Shown here: in pieces, positions 8,229-16,007 of the stretch
Layout of the letters: every line of letters begins with the position of its first letter
Numbering within the stretch: position 1 is the first letter of the stretch
Assembly: GCA_040223695.1 (NCBI GenBank)
Contig: JAVKFU010000019.1
Span: forward strand, 124,001-188,000
Length of the DNA stretch: 64,000 nucleotides
Source of the DNA: Deltaproteobacteria bacterium
GTDB lineage: Bacteria > Desulfobacterota_D > UBA1144 > Nemesobacterales > UBA2774
Reading direction: 5' to 3'
Position numbers and translations under genes: made by a program
Notes under the pieces: generated by a model
What the model was told of the DNA's origin: nothing
Databases searched by the model: none
Seen by the model: only the letters and a program-made list of their open reading frames with translations

Positions 8229-9146
8229 TTATTTAAAATTATCTGCCGGTCTCTTGGAATTAAGCTTTATTGACTGGAGTAAATCCGTAGGATCATAAGT
8301 AAAGGGTGTCTGCTCACATTGTTCTCTCTTGTGGAGAGTCTCCCAAAGCATTTCTGAACATTTTTTCTGGAAACTGTCTGAATCTATATGGCTCATCGTC
8401 TCCATTGCCGCCATATCAAAAGCTTCCTGCAGCGTAGACGAGCCTGAGGCTACAGACTCGGATAGATTTAAGGTGAATAGCCCGTTTGAGCCGTCCATGG
8501 TAAAATAAGAAAACTGGGTTGCCTTGGATGACATCATGAGCGCCTCACGTCCCCGCCAGTCCTCATCACGTCCATGGTCTTTTAGAATATCGGGCACAGC
8601 TGCTCCAGCGTGACAGGCATCTACTGTAATTACAATCTCATCCGCACGCACCTTGTCAATCATGCCCCGAAGCTCACTAGCCGTAATCCACTGTTTTAGC
8701 GCAAGCGCGCTTAGCACGGTAAAGGGTTTCTCCTCTGTCCAGAGAACGAGGACCTCATCCTGTACGGGTTTATCCCCACTGTTTATGTTGGTAAGGTCTC
8801 CGTGAATATTAAAGAGCATAACAACCCTTGCACCCTTAGGAACTTTATCCGCAAACCCTTTTAAACCTTTTTGTAAACCGTCGTAAGTCGCTTGCTCATC
8901 AACAAGAGTAAAAATATTCTCAGAGGGTATATCCAAAGCTTCTTTGACTGATGTAGTAAATACATCGACGTCATTCTTGCACGCGGAGGCAACATCCTTA
9001 GCCTGCTTTTCTAGTAGTTTTGTTTTCCATGGGGGGCATGCAGACACGGCAAATACATATGTATTTTCACCGGTTATTGCCAAGAGCGGCTGTATAAATA
9101 AGCATAGACACAGAGATGTTGCTGATAAAAGAGTTATAAGCCTCAT
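8229..9146 (-). CDS. Secreted caspase-like cysteine protease (peptidase C14 family)
   Basis: Predicted exported protease of the caspase/metacaspase clan. An N-terminal signal peptide (about residues 1-23, ending in LLAIT) is followed by a p20-like domain with the catalytic His in LFNIHGD and the catalytic Cys in TVDACHAGAAV. The usual order and about 60-residue spacing of His and Cys are kept, so activity is plausible. Cleavage specificity is unknown. The remaining C-terminal region (from about residue 200) is predicted helical and has no recognised domain. The stop codon lies four bases from the end of the tRNA gene, so the gene fills the left end of the island. A periplasmic location sets it apart from cytoplasmic caspases used in phage defence. 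Confidence 0.78.
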   Translation of the reverse strand: MRLITLLSATSLCLCLFIQPLLAITGENTYVFAVSACPPWKTKLLEKQAKDVASACKNDVDVFTTSVKEALDIPSENIFTLVDEQATYDGLQKGLKGFADKVPKGARVVMLFNIHGDLTNINSGDKPVQDEVLVLWTEEKPFTVLSALALKQWITASELRGMIDKVRADEIVITVDACHAGAAVPDILKDHGRDEDWRGREALMMSSKATQFSYFTMDGSNGLFTLNLSESVASGSSTLQEAFDMAAMETMSHIDSDSFQKKCSEMLWETLHKREQCEQTPFTYDPTDLLQSIKLNSKRPADNFK

Positions 9147-9289
9147 AAATCTCTCATTTTATTATTTAGGGGAGCGAAGACAGCGATCTGCATTAACAAT
9201 GTTTGAACAGAACAATGTATTGGCCCTTTATTCCATCTGCTGAGCCGAGGGTGCTATCACGCACCTCCCGGCTCGGGTTGGTATTTATA

Positions 9290-9577
9290 TTAAGGAGTTT
9301 CTGTCTCCTTATTTTTATCCCTCTGAATTTCAGGCAATTCGTTAGGATTATCTCCGGCTTTCTCTACCGGCTGTACATTTGTAGTAACCGTATGTGTTAT
9401 CGTCCCACCTGCCTTGATACAGTCCTCCCCGGATTGCGCGAAAAGCTTTACATCATTTATTTCGCAGTACACGCCGTTTGGCTGGTTTGCAGACTCCATA
9501 ACTGCTTTCGCAGATTGAGGTAAAACCATTACAGCTACTAATAATAAACCCAAAACAGTCACTAATATTCTATTCAT
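9290..9577 (-). CDS. Small exported protein of unknown function
   Basis: A 95-residue protein with a clear signal peptide (MNRILVTVLGLLLVAVMVLP, cleavage near AKA-V). A mature part of about 70 residues has two cysteines (VYCEIN and EDCIK) that could form a disulfide, and a Pro/Glu/Lys-rich charged C-terminal tail. I do not recognise the family. A very strong Shine-Dalgarno (TAAGGAGGT) precedes the ATG. It lies between the caspase-like gene and the P460-like gene on the same strand inside the tRNA island; the gap to the next gene of 143 nt leaves operon membership open. Confidence 0.65.
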   Translation of the reverse strand: MNRILVTVLGLLLVAVMVLPQSAKAVMESANQPNGVYCEINDVKLFAQSGEDCIKAGGTITHTVTTNVQPVEKAGDNPNELPEIQRDKNKETETP

Positions 9578-9585
9578 TGATGTAC

Positions 9586-9606
9586 TACCTCCTTAGATTT
9601 ATTTTT
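9586..9606 (-). promoter_or_regulatory. Strong ribosome binding leader shared with the porin gene at 17.6 kb
   Basis: On the minus strand this 21-base segment ends in TAAGGAGGTA just before the small exported protein. The identical 21 bases stand at 17575-17595 in front of the porin. It includes a near-perfect anti-16S match preceded by an A/T-rich stretch. Confidence 0.6.
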
Positions 9607-9615
9607 CTTTCTTAA

Positions 9616-10101
9616 TCATTTTGATTTCTGATATTGAGGGAACCTGAACGCGCGTACCATATCGTCTCCTTTCATATGACAATTCAAACAGACTTGAGGT
9701 TTACCCGCGAATTCCGCCGCCCCGTCAGTTCTCCATTGCATGAATACCCACCCGTCTTCCCGTTTTTCGCTTGCTACTATATGCACAAATTCTTCATCCG
9801 CATATGTTTCCTTTACGAAAAGCGATCCTACAGGCCACTCTTCAATAGGCTCGTTTGCTTCGAGAACCTTTTCAAGGACTTCATTCATATATATATCAAC
9901 GTACATATCCCCGCCGCTTTCACGATGTTGTATTGCGAGAGTTCTTTCTTCAAACCCTGGCGCGCGCGCAAATTGTTTGTAATTTACCTCATGTATGTGG
10001 GCATAAAGTTCGTCTGCATCCTTGAGGTCTTTAAGTGTCATAAAAGATAGAGAAAAAAAGGAAAATACAAGCAGTGCAAAGAACGATAGTCTCAATACCA
10101 C
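9616..10101 (-). CDS. Cytochrome P460-like c-type heme protein
   Basis: A 161-residue exported protein with an N-terminal hydrophobic signal (LSFFALLVFSFFSLSF) and one heme c site, CLNCH, near the C terminus. The body carries DIYMNEV, WPVGSLFVKETY and a GWVFMQW segment before the heme motif, which is the pattern of the cytochrome P460 fold (periplasmic heme proteins that oxidise hydroxylamine or bind NO). The reaction here is not known. The start is a GTG at 10101 or the TTG at 10095, with AGAGG just upstream. It is the rightmost intact gene of the tRNA island. Confidence 0.7.
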   Translation of the reverse strand: MVLRLSFFALLVFSFFSLSFMTLKDLKDADELYAHIHEVNYKQFARAPGFEERTLAIQHRESGGDMYVDIYMNEVLEKVLEANEPIEEWPVGSLFVKETYADEEFVHIVASEKREDGWVFMQWRTDGAAEFAGKPQVCLNCHMKGDDMVRAFRFPQYQKSK

Positions 10102-10588
10102 CTCTTTATATTGATATTTACTGGATAATTCTAGCTTCCGACTCTCTTGGCATAAGACAATACTATAACCGATGTTTTCAACTGGGGGAGAGATTCATGG
10201 TGAATATCAGGATGTTATAAAAGCTGTCGCAGTGGAACAAGATGTACCGCTACTCGAAACACAGGATCAATTCAGCGAGTGTACTGCACCCCTTTTGTTA
10301 AACTCGATTTAAGCTTTTATATGTTTTCCCAATAGTAGAATAGAATGGATATAAATTTGTGGAATTATGTTCAAAACATGAGGGTGATGAGGTCGCATAT
10401 AATTGTTTGTAATGAACAATGATAATATAGTCTATTGTTTTAATAGGAGAGGTGTCCAATAAGGTGTCTATAGTACAGCAAATAATACCAACATAACTAT
10501 TATGACGAATAGTTCAAGATGTCAGAAAATAAAGGCCTTTTCTATAAGATATGTGATTACAGGGATTTATAAAAAAGTGCTGTTTTAC
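10102..10588. other. Gene-poor AT-rich right end of the tRNA island
   Basis: Apart from the short remnant at 10172-10312, I see no gene in these 487 bases. The sequence is AT-rich and ends at the duplicated tRNA segment. It should contain the promoter of the leftward P460-like gene near 10110-10170, but I cannot point to convincing hexamers. This is where a lost integrase gene would be expected. Confidence 0.5.
10172..10312 (+). pseudogene. Remnant resembling the C-terminal part of an SGNH/GDSL hydrolase
   Basis: A 46-codon open stretch reads GEYQDVIKAVAVEQDVPLLE followed by TQDQF. This resembles the common SGNH-hydrolase pattern in which a helix (Y.d.v..vA.e..VPllDl) precedes the catalytic Asp/His loop. 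No ribosome binding site, no other domain part and no homologous sequence is seen on either side, so it reads as debris. The family assignment rests on one short pattern and is weak. Confidence 0.3.
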
Positions 10589-10632
10589 CTTCCCAAGCTT
10601 GGGGTCGCGGGTTCGAATCCCGTCGCCCGCTC
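10589..10632 (+). repeat. att direct repeat, copy 2 (displaced tRNA-Gly 3' half)
   Basis: Matches 8183-8226 at 42 of 44 positions and includes the anticodon CCC and the whole T-arm, but lacks the 5' half of a tRNA. It is therefore not a functional tRNA gene; it marks the right boundary of the integrated segment. Confidence 0.85.
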
Positions 10633-10853
10633 CAACACTTTATTAATATTCACGGTTAGTTAAAGCCACAATACCATCACCCTCATATAAATTGTTTTCG
10701 AATTTAGTGTCCGTACAGGCACTGTCAGTTTTAAATAAAAGCATAGCTATGAGGAGGAATGAAAACAATCCATATGTTAGAATCCTGAGTATTGCCGCGC
10801 TTCCACATGCGGTTGAGTACAAATAAATAAGATTATATAGCGGGAGTAAATTT

Positions 10854-12026
10854 ATGCCTAAGATCACATTTACACTTATTTTATTAGCGTTTCCGGTCTT
10901 TTTTTTGCTGTACTCGTGCTCAAATAATTCAAACGGGCAGGACAATAAAACGAGAATATTCATTTCTACGGACATTGCCGCGGGGCTTGTCGGCGGCTGG
11001 CGCGCCGGACCGGCGGACACTGACGACCCGTATGCCGTTGAACTTATAAGCACTTATGCCGATGCCGAGGTGTTGGGCGCGGCGGTAGTCAGGGGAAACG
11101 ATATACAGCCCGCTGAAATATTCGCTGCTATAGAAACGTTTAATGTCACTCCCGGTTTCTGGAACGGCCCCATACTTAGCGGGGCGGTCGAACCCCTCCC
11201 GACGCCTGACTCCGTCATGTGGACAGGTAGTCCCGGGCCCCCTGAAACTCTGGATGACCTATGTGTAAACGAGGGGGTTCTGGCTCTGGCTAACCTGTTA
11301 ACAGAAAGTAATCAGAAGATAACAATCCTCGCAATCGGCCCCCTTACAGACATAGCGTGCCTGGTTCTAAACTTCCCTGAAACATTGAAGAACATAAAAG
11401 AAATGGTGTATCTCGCGGGACGAGCGCCCGGGGAGGTGCTCAAGTATCCGTTCTCGGACGTAATATTCACCGATTTTAACGTTCAGCAAGACCTCCGCGC
11501 TGCACAAATCGTATTAGAGCAATCAGACATTCCTGTCACATTTATTACATTCTCCCTTTCCTCAAGCACGCTTTACACGAGAGAACAGATTGATTCTCTC
11601 CTTGAGCCTGAGTGCGGCGCAAGGGCCAAACTCCTTTCCCGGGCATCCCAAGATAGAATGAATGACCTGGAGGAGGGTCTCAACCTAAACGGAATGGACA
11701 CATTCGATATAAATGCCGCTTATTACATAGCCAAACCGGAGCTGTTTATATGTGAAGAGGCGGGGTTTGAATTTGTGCAATGCACCATTGGGACGCCGGG
11801 TGTTTATAACGGCGCTGATAACCCATGCGCCGGGCACGGACCCGATCAACAGTCCGGTCTTAACACGGAGAGCGAGCAGCTTTGGGTAGGCCCGACCCTC
11901 TTGGGGAGCAGCCGCTCTGTTAGATCCTGCGTCTCATATATTAACGAGGCCGAGCTCGAAAGGTTTGAAACCGGAACTATAGATGTATTCTGCGACGGGG
12001 GTGTCTGGTCAGAGCTTCCGGAATAA
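10854..12026 (+). CDS. Lipoprotein of the inosine/uridine nucleoside hydrolase family
   Basis: Predicted lipoprotein: the signal ends in LLYSC with the lipid-accepting Cys at about residue 22. The mature part has nucleoside-hydrolase features: ISTDIAAG and DTDDPYAVEL (metal-binding aspartates), LAIGPLTDIA (around residue 155), DFNVQQDLRAAQIVL and DINAAYYIAKPELF. The family cleaves the N-glycosidic bond of ribonucleosides using a Ca2+ bound by the Asp cluster. An insertion near residues 40-50 and a Cys-rich C-terminal extension (about residues 295-385) are not part of the usual about 310-residue enzyme and may form disulfides in the periplasm. It stands alone just outside the tRNA island; its role is probably nucleoside salvage in the envelope. 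Confidence 0.72.
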   Translation: MPKITFTLILLAFPVFFLLYSCSNNSNGQDNKTRIFISTDIAAGLVGGWRAGPADTDDPYAVELISTYADAEVLGAAVVRGNDIQPAEIFAAIETFNVTPGFWNGPILSGAVEPLPTPDSVMWTGSPGPPETLDDLCVNEGVLALANLLTESNQKITILAIGPLTDIACLVLNFPETLKNIKEMVYLAGRAPGEVLKYPFSDVIFTDFNVQQDLRAAQIVLEQSDIPVTFITFSLSSSTLYTREQIDSLLEPECGARAKLLSRASQDRMNDLEEGLNLNGMDTFDINAAYYIAKPELFICEEAGFEFVQCTIGTPGVYNGADNPCAGHGPDQQSGLNTESEQLWVGPTLLGSSRSVRSCVSYINEAELERFETGTIDVFCDGGVWSELPE

Positions 12027-12136
12027 TATATTAAGACCCCGGATAATATTAGAGAACGTTTAGATTCAAATTGTTCCGAGGCCCTATTTCCAAGCTTCAC
12101 ATTATTGTTCCGGAGTCGCGCTATTGCACCTGAGCC

Positions 12137-13210
12137 TCAGTTGCCGCTCTCCTCGGATTGTTCGGCTTTTTCCTGGTCGATCAGATACCTGACGGCGGCC
12201 CTTACGAATTTGCTCCGGTCCGCTTCGCCGAGTATTCCCTTCAGACTGTCGTATACGCTCGGATCGATCAACAGAGCGCCCAGCGTACCCTCGCCCCCTC
12301 TCAGCATTTCGGATACCTCCCTGAAATTGGACATCGTTTCCTGAAGCTCTGTCAGTACCCCGTTCTCGCCGTTCAGCTTGGCGGATGCGGTTTTAATATT
12401 AGCCATTGTGTCGTCGATGTCATTTGACAGCTTGTCATCATAAATCAGGGAATGAAGCGTACCGTCCCCGTCATTAATCTGGTTGAGCACCCGATCGAGT
12501 TTCGCAATTGTCTTATTAAGCTTGACCAGGGTATTCTCGTCGATTTTCTTTCCAGACCGGTCCTTTGGCCCGTAGATCATAGTGTTTAAAATGCCGTTAC
12601 TTTTCTTTATAGCTTCCAGATTCTCCTGAATAGCTTCCGAGCTCGCCTTTACGGAGGCGATTGTTTTGCTAATGTTTTTAATGTTTTCATCTTCGCCGAA
12701 GCCCTTTACAATCTTATCGAGGCTTTCGGAAATACTTATTATATTCGCAAGCAAATCACCCGACTGTCCTATGATGCTCGTGAACTCTACCGGGGTCTGG
12801 CTTTCAATAGCCAGTGTGTCGGGAAGCCTCGCCAGAGGCGGCTCTTCCCCGGGTACTATCTCAACGTATTTATCCCCGAGAAGACCCTCGGTTTTTATTG
12901 TAGCCCTGGCGTCGGGATTGAGCCTCTCCATACCTTCTTTATTAACTTTCATTACAACGTTGATTGTTTTGTCCCCTACGGGGTGTTGAGCGAAGTCTAT
13001 ATTTGTTACAGCGCCTATGCGTACTCCGGAGAGCCTGACAGCGGCGCCCTTTATCAGGCCCGCCGTATTTTTAAAAGACGTGGTAAGCGTGTAACTCTTT
13101 TCAAAGAAACGCTGCTCTCCGAACAGAAGAAAAGCAATCAGAATAAAAAGGCTTAATGTAATAAGCACAAACAAACCGACTCTGAAATTCAGTACCCTCT
13201 GGTTCCTCAT
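12137..13210 (-). CDS. MCE/MlaD-family lipid-transport protein
   Basis: Single-pass inner-membrane protein with a periplasmic MCE domain; the family carries phospholipids or other lipids between the membranes together with an MlaFE-type ABC transporter. The N-terminal helix is VGLFVLITLSLFILIAFLLF. It is followed by the MCE core, including GLIKGAAVRLSGVRIGAV and GLLGDKYVEI, and then about 200 residues of predicted helical coiled coil. I chose the ATG at 13210 because GGGAG stands 8 bases upstream; an ATG at 13282 would add 24 residues before the membrane helix. No MlaE or MlaF partner is adjacent. It is divergent from purH. Confidence 0.85.
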   Translation of the reverse strand: MRNQRVLNFRVGLFVLITLSLFILIAFLLFGEQRFFEKSYTLTTSFKNTAGLIKGAAVRLSGVRIGAVTNIDFAQHPVGDKTINVVMKVNKEGMERLNPDARATIKTEGLLGDKYVEIVPGEEPPLARLPDTLAIESQTPVEFTSIIGQSGDLLANIISISESLDKIVKGFGEDENIKNISKTIASVKASSEAIQENLEAIKKSNGILNTMIYGPKDRSGKKIDENTLVKLNKTIAKLDRVLNQINDGDGTLHSLIYDDKLSNDIDDTMANIKTASAKLNGENGVLTELQETMSNFREVSEMLRGGEGTLGALLIDPSVYDSLKGILGEADRSKFVRAAVRYLIDQEKAEQSEESGN

Positions 13211-13513
13211 ATATTGGTCTCCCGAACTTGAAGCTAACCTGATTAAACTAGTTGTTAATATTGAATTTTGTACTAAAAACAACTCAAGTTAATACTGGAA
13301 ATTATACGTAAGAACAGTGAAATTCGCAAAAGCCGGAATGGTTATCGGCAGTCCGGTTTTGATTAAACACCGCTCTTTAACACCCTTCTATTGGAATTTC
13401 CGGCCATTCCGCTAAAATAATGTTTTTATAATTAGGTCGGAACTTCGACATTCCAAAACTCGCTTAAGCATATAAGCCTTGTTTTCAAACAATTATCTCT
13501 ATCAAGGAGCCGC

Positions 13514-15079
13514 ATGATGAATAAAATTAGAAGAGCAATAATCAGTGTTTCCGATAAGGAAGGCATAACCAATTTCGCGAAGGGCCTCAGAGAATTCGAT
13601 ATTGAAATCCTCTCCACCGGAGGGACCGCAAAGCGCCTTAGAGACGGGGGGCTGGAGGTAACGGATATTTCCAGCTACACGGGCTCTCCCGAAATACTGG
13701 GGGGACGGGTTAAAACACTGCATCCGAAAATTCACGGCGGAATCCTTGCGCTGAGAGACGATGAAACCCATATCGAGCAAATGAACGATAACGGCATCGA
13801 GCCCATAGATATGGTGGTAGTCAACTTATACCCCTTCGAGGAGGTTATAAAAAACGAGGGCGTAAGTCTCGGCGAGGCTATAGAGAATATAGACATAGGC
13901 GGTCCGACAATGCTGAGGGCGGCGGCTAAAAATTATCAATTCGTTACGATAGTTACGCGCCCTGAGGATTACAAGGATTTACTAAAAGAATTAAAGAAGA
14001 ACAAGGGGGCCGTATCCCCCGAGACCAACTTCAGACTGGCGGCGAAAGCGTTTTCCTATGTCGCGCGCTACGCCGCCGCTATATCGAACTTCCTGGGCGC
14101 TATTGAATCGGAGGATGAAAAGACCAAATTCCCCCCGAGCATTACGCTGCATTTCGAAAAAAGGATGAAGCTCAGATACGGTGAGAACCCCCATCAGGAT
14201 GGATCTTTTTATGTGCTGCCGGAAGTAGGGGAACCGTGCATTTCCAATTCCGTTCAGCTTCAGGGAAAGGAGCTGTCCCTCAACAACATTTACGATACGG
14301 ACGCCGCGCTTGAAGCCGTTAAGGATTTTTCGGAAACGGCCTGCGTGATTGTAAAACACAACAACCCATGCGGGGTCGCTACGGACGAGAGCCTGGTGGA
14401 GGCGTTTCTCAAAGCCAAAGCTTGCGACCCTGTGAGCGCGTTCGGAGGGATAGTGGCTTTCAATAGGGAAGTTGACGAGGTCACCGCCTCGGAGCTGGCC
14501 GGCATGTTCCTTGAAGTAGTAATTGCTCCCGAATATTCGGAAAAGGCGCTTGACGTGCTCTCGAGCAAGGGGAATTTGAGGGTAATGAAAACCCCGCCAT
14601 TAACCACGAATAATAAACCCGGCCTGGATTTCAAGAAGGTTGTCGGCGGGGCTCTAATTCAGGATAGGGATTCGGGAATAGAGGATGATTTCAAGGATAT
14701 GAAGGTCGAGACAAAACGCCAGCCTACCGACGAGGAGCTCGAGGCCCTGAAGTTCGCGTGGAAGGTATGCAAGCACGTGAAATCAAACGCTATAGTTTTT
14801 GCCCGTAGCGGACAGACGGTAGGTATAGGAGCGGGACAAATGAGCAGGGTGGATTCTGTAAAGATCGCGACGATGAAGGCGATGCTGCCCACTGAGGGCT
14901 CCGTCCTGGCATCGGACGCGTTCTTCCCCTTCAGGGATGGAATCGATGAAGCCGCCAAAGCCGGAATCACGGCCATAGTGCAGCCCGGAGGATCAATCCG
15001 GGATAAGGATATTATCGAGGCCGCGGACGAACACGGAATGGCTATGGTATTTACCGGATTCAGACATTTTAAACACTGA
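13514..15079 (+). CDS. purH: Bifunctional AICAR transformylase / IMP cyclohydrolase
   Basis: Catalyses the last two steps of de novo purine synthesis: formylation of AICAR with 10-formyl-THF, then ring closure to IMP. The N-terminal IMP cyclohydrolase domain shows SVSDKEGI and STGGTAKRL (residues about 11-40). The C-terminal transformylase domain has LRYGENPHQ, KHNNPCGVA (the Lys-His catalytic motif), DPVSAFGGIVAFN and VQPGGSIRD. Length is 521 residues, as usual. An AGGAG at 13504-13508 fits the ATG at 13514 (or the one at 13517). It is monocistronic here. Confidence 0.97.
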   Translation: MMNKIRRAIISVSDKEGITNFAKGLREFDIEILSTGGTAKRLRDGGLEVTDISSYTGSPEILGGRVKTLHPKIHGGILALRDDETHIEQMNDNGIEPIDMVVVNLYPFEEVIKNEGVSLGEAIENIDIGGPTMLRAAAKNYQFVTIVTRPEDYKDLLKELKKNKGAVSPETNFRLAAKAFSYVARYAAAISNFLGAIESEDEKTKFPPSITLHFEKRMKLRYGENPHQDGSFYVLPEVGEPCISNSVQLQGKELSLNNIYDTDAALEAVKDFSETACVIVKHNNPCGVATDESLVEAFLKAKACDPVSAFGGIVAFNREVDEVTASELAGMFLEVVIAPEYSEKALDVLSSKGNLRVMKTPPLTTNNKPGLDFKKVVGGALIQDRDSGIEDDFKDMKVETKRQPTDEELEALKFAWKVCKHVKSNAIVFARSGQTVGIGAGQMSRVDSVKIATMKAMLPTEGSVLASDAFFPFRDGIDEAAKAGITAIVQPGGSIRDKDIIEAADEHGMAMVFTGFRHFKH

Positions 15080-15264
15080 TTCGCTTTATAAATACCTCCA
15101 AATTGCATTGACCGCAGGGATGCCTTTTTAATTAACCCTCTTTTGTCGAATACAGAGAGCCGCAGCCGTTAAATGCTTGTCCGTCTGATTTCGTCGTCAT
15201 ATCCTCAAACTGCGGGAGTATACGATTCCCCACGGGAGTAAGCCAATTTTACCGCAGGGCTCCT

Positions 15265-15293
15265 TTGACCGTTTCACGTACGTACTCTATAAT
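15265..15293 (+). promoter_or_regulatory. Near-consensus sigma70 promoter for a likely leaderless mRNA
   Basis: TTGACC at 15265-15270 and a perfect TATAAT at 15288-15293 are separated by 17 bp. The next gene's ATG is at 15305, only 11 bases after the -10 box, so transcription should start at about 15300 and leave at most a five-base leader with no room for a ribosome binding site. Confidence 0.7.
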
Positions 15294-15304
15294 CTATTTA
15301 CACT

Positions 15305-15892
15305 ATGAAAATAACCGTGTTCTACGACTATATCTGCCCGTTCTGTTATCTGACAGCAACGAGACTGGACGCTCTAAGCCGGGAATTTGATCTTGAGATT
15401 GACTGGAAGGGGGTCGAAATTCATCCCGAATTTCCACCGCAGGGTAAAAAGCTCTCGAAGTCGATTAAGTCCCTCAAACGAGTAGCGATAATCAAGGATA
15501 CTGCGCTGGAGGAGGGGGAGGGGGTTAAACTGCCGGGCTTTGTAACCAATTCCAGGCTCAGCCTCGAGGCATCCGAATTCGCCAAGACAATGAACCGATT
15601 CAGGGAATTTCATCACGGCATATACGAAGCCTACTTCGTCAAGGGCCAAAACATAGGGGATATGAATATTATCCTTCAAGTGGGTGAAAAAGCGTCTCTT
15701 GAAAAAACGGCGCTGGAAGAATGTCTTAAAAACAGAACCATGTACGACAGAATAGAGGAAAACAAAAAAGAAGCCGGGAAAAACAGCGTATTGGGGGTTC
15801 CCACGCTGTTTCTGGAAAGATTCCCGGTCCACGGTAATCAGTCACTTGAAACATTGAGAAAACTTATTAGAAGGGCCATAGAAAAATCCTGA
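15305..15892 (+). CDS. DsbA-family thiol oxidoreductase (FrnE-like)
   Basis: Cytoplasmic thioredoxin-fold protein of 195 residues without a signal peptide. The redox motif CPFC lies at residues 12-15 in FYDYICPFCYLTA, and the cis-Pro loop appears as SVLGVPTLFL near residue 167. This matches the FrnE/2-hydroxychromene isomerase-like branch of the DsbA superfamily, which acts on disulfides or as a glutathione-dependent isomerase; the actual substrate is unknown. The ATG lies 11 bases after a strong -10 box and lacks a Shine-Dalgarno, which suggests leaderless translation. It converges on the porin gene, with a shared terminator hairpin between them. Confidence 0.85.
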   Translation: MKITVFYDYICPFCYLTATRLDALSREFDLEIDWKGVEIHPEFPPQGKKLSKSIKSLKRVAIIKDTALEEGEGVKLPGFVTNSRLSLEASEFAKTMNRFREFHHGIYEAYFVKGQNIGDMNIILQVGEKASLEKTALEECLKNRTMYDRIEENKKEAGKNSVLGVPTLFLERFPVHGNQSLETLRKLIRRAIEKS

Positions 15893-15907
15893 ACAACAAT
15901 TTTTAAA

Positions 15908-15946
15908 TAAAAAAAACCCCTTCCCTCACATAAGCAAGGGAAGGGG
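15908..15946 (-). terminator. Rho-independent terminator (porin side, possibly bidirectional)
   Basis: A perfect 10-bp stem, CCCCTTCCCT (15917-15926) with AGGGAAGGGG (15937-15946), encloses a 10-base loop. On the minus strand it is followed by a run of eight T, so it ends transcription of the porin gene at 16008-17567. It may also stop the convergent DsbA-family gene, though the plus-strand tail is less T-rich. Confidence 0.9.
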
Positions 15947-16007
15947 CTGTAATTTATAACACCGAGCAGGGAAGCCCTAGAGCATCCTTACTACGATGAT
16001 TTTATTT

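Larger units (their letters stand above)
8183..10632. mobile_element. Small tRNA-Gly-integrated island without an integrase
   Basis: The segment between the two copies of the tRNA-Gly 3' half is about 2.4 kb. It contains a secreted caspase-like protease, a small exported protein, a P460-like cytochrome (all minus strand) and an eroded hydrolase remnant, and looks more AT-rich than its surroundings. No recombinase, excisionase or replication gene can be seen. It is either a deletion remnant of a larger element or a non-autonomous element moved by an integrase encoded elsewhere. The boundaries are well supported by the repeat; mobility is inference. Confidence 0.7.

Noticed and set aside
10589-10632. 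Second tRNA-Gly gene
   Set aside because: Only the 3' half is present; no D-arm or 5' acceptor strand precedes it.
10643-11053. Minus-strand ORF over the nucleoside hydrolase start
   Set aside because: No ribosome site and no family pattern; it overlaps the lipobox region of a well-supported gene.
13320-13420. Inverted repeat GCCGGAATGG / CCATTCCG upstream of purH as a riboswitch
   Set aside because: Arms are short, 70 bases apart, and no purine riboswitch core or PurR box is visible.
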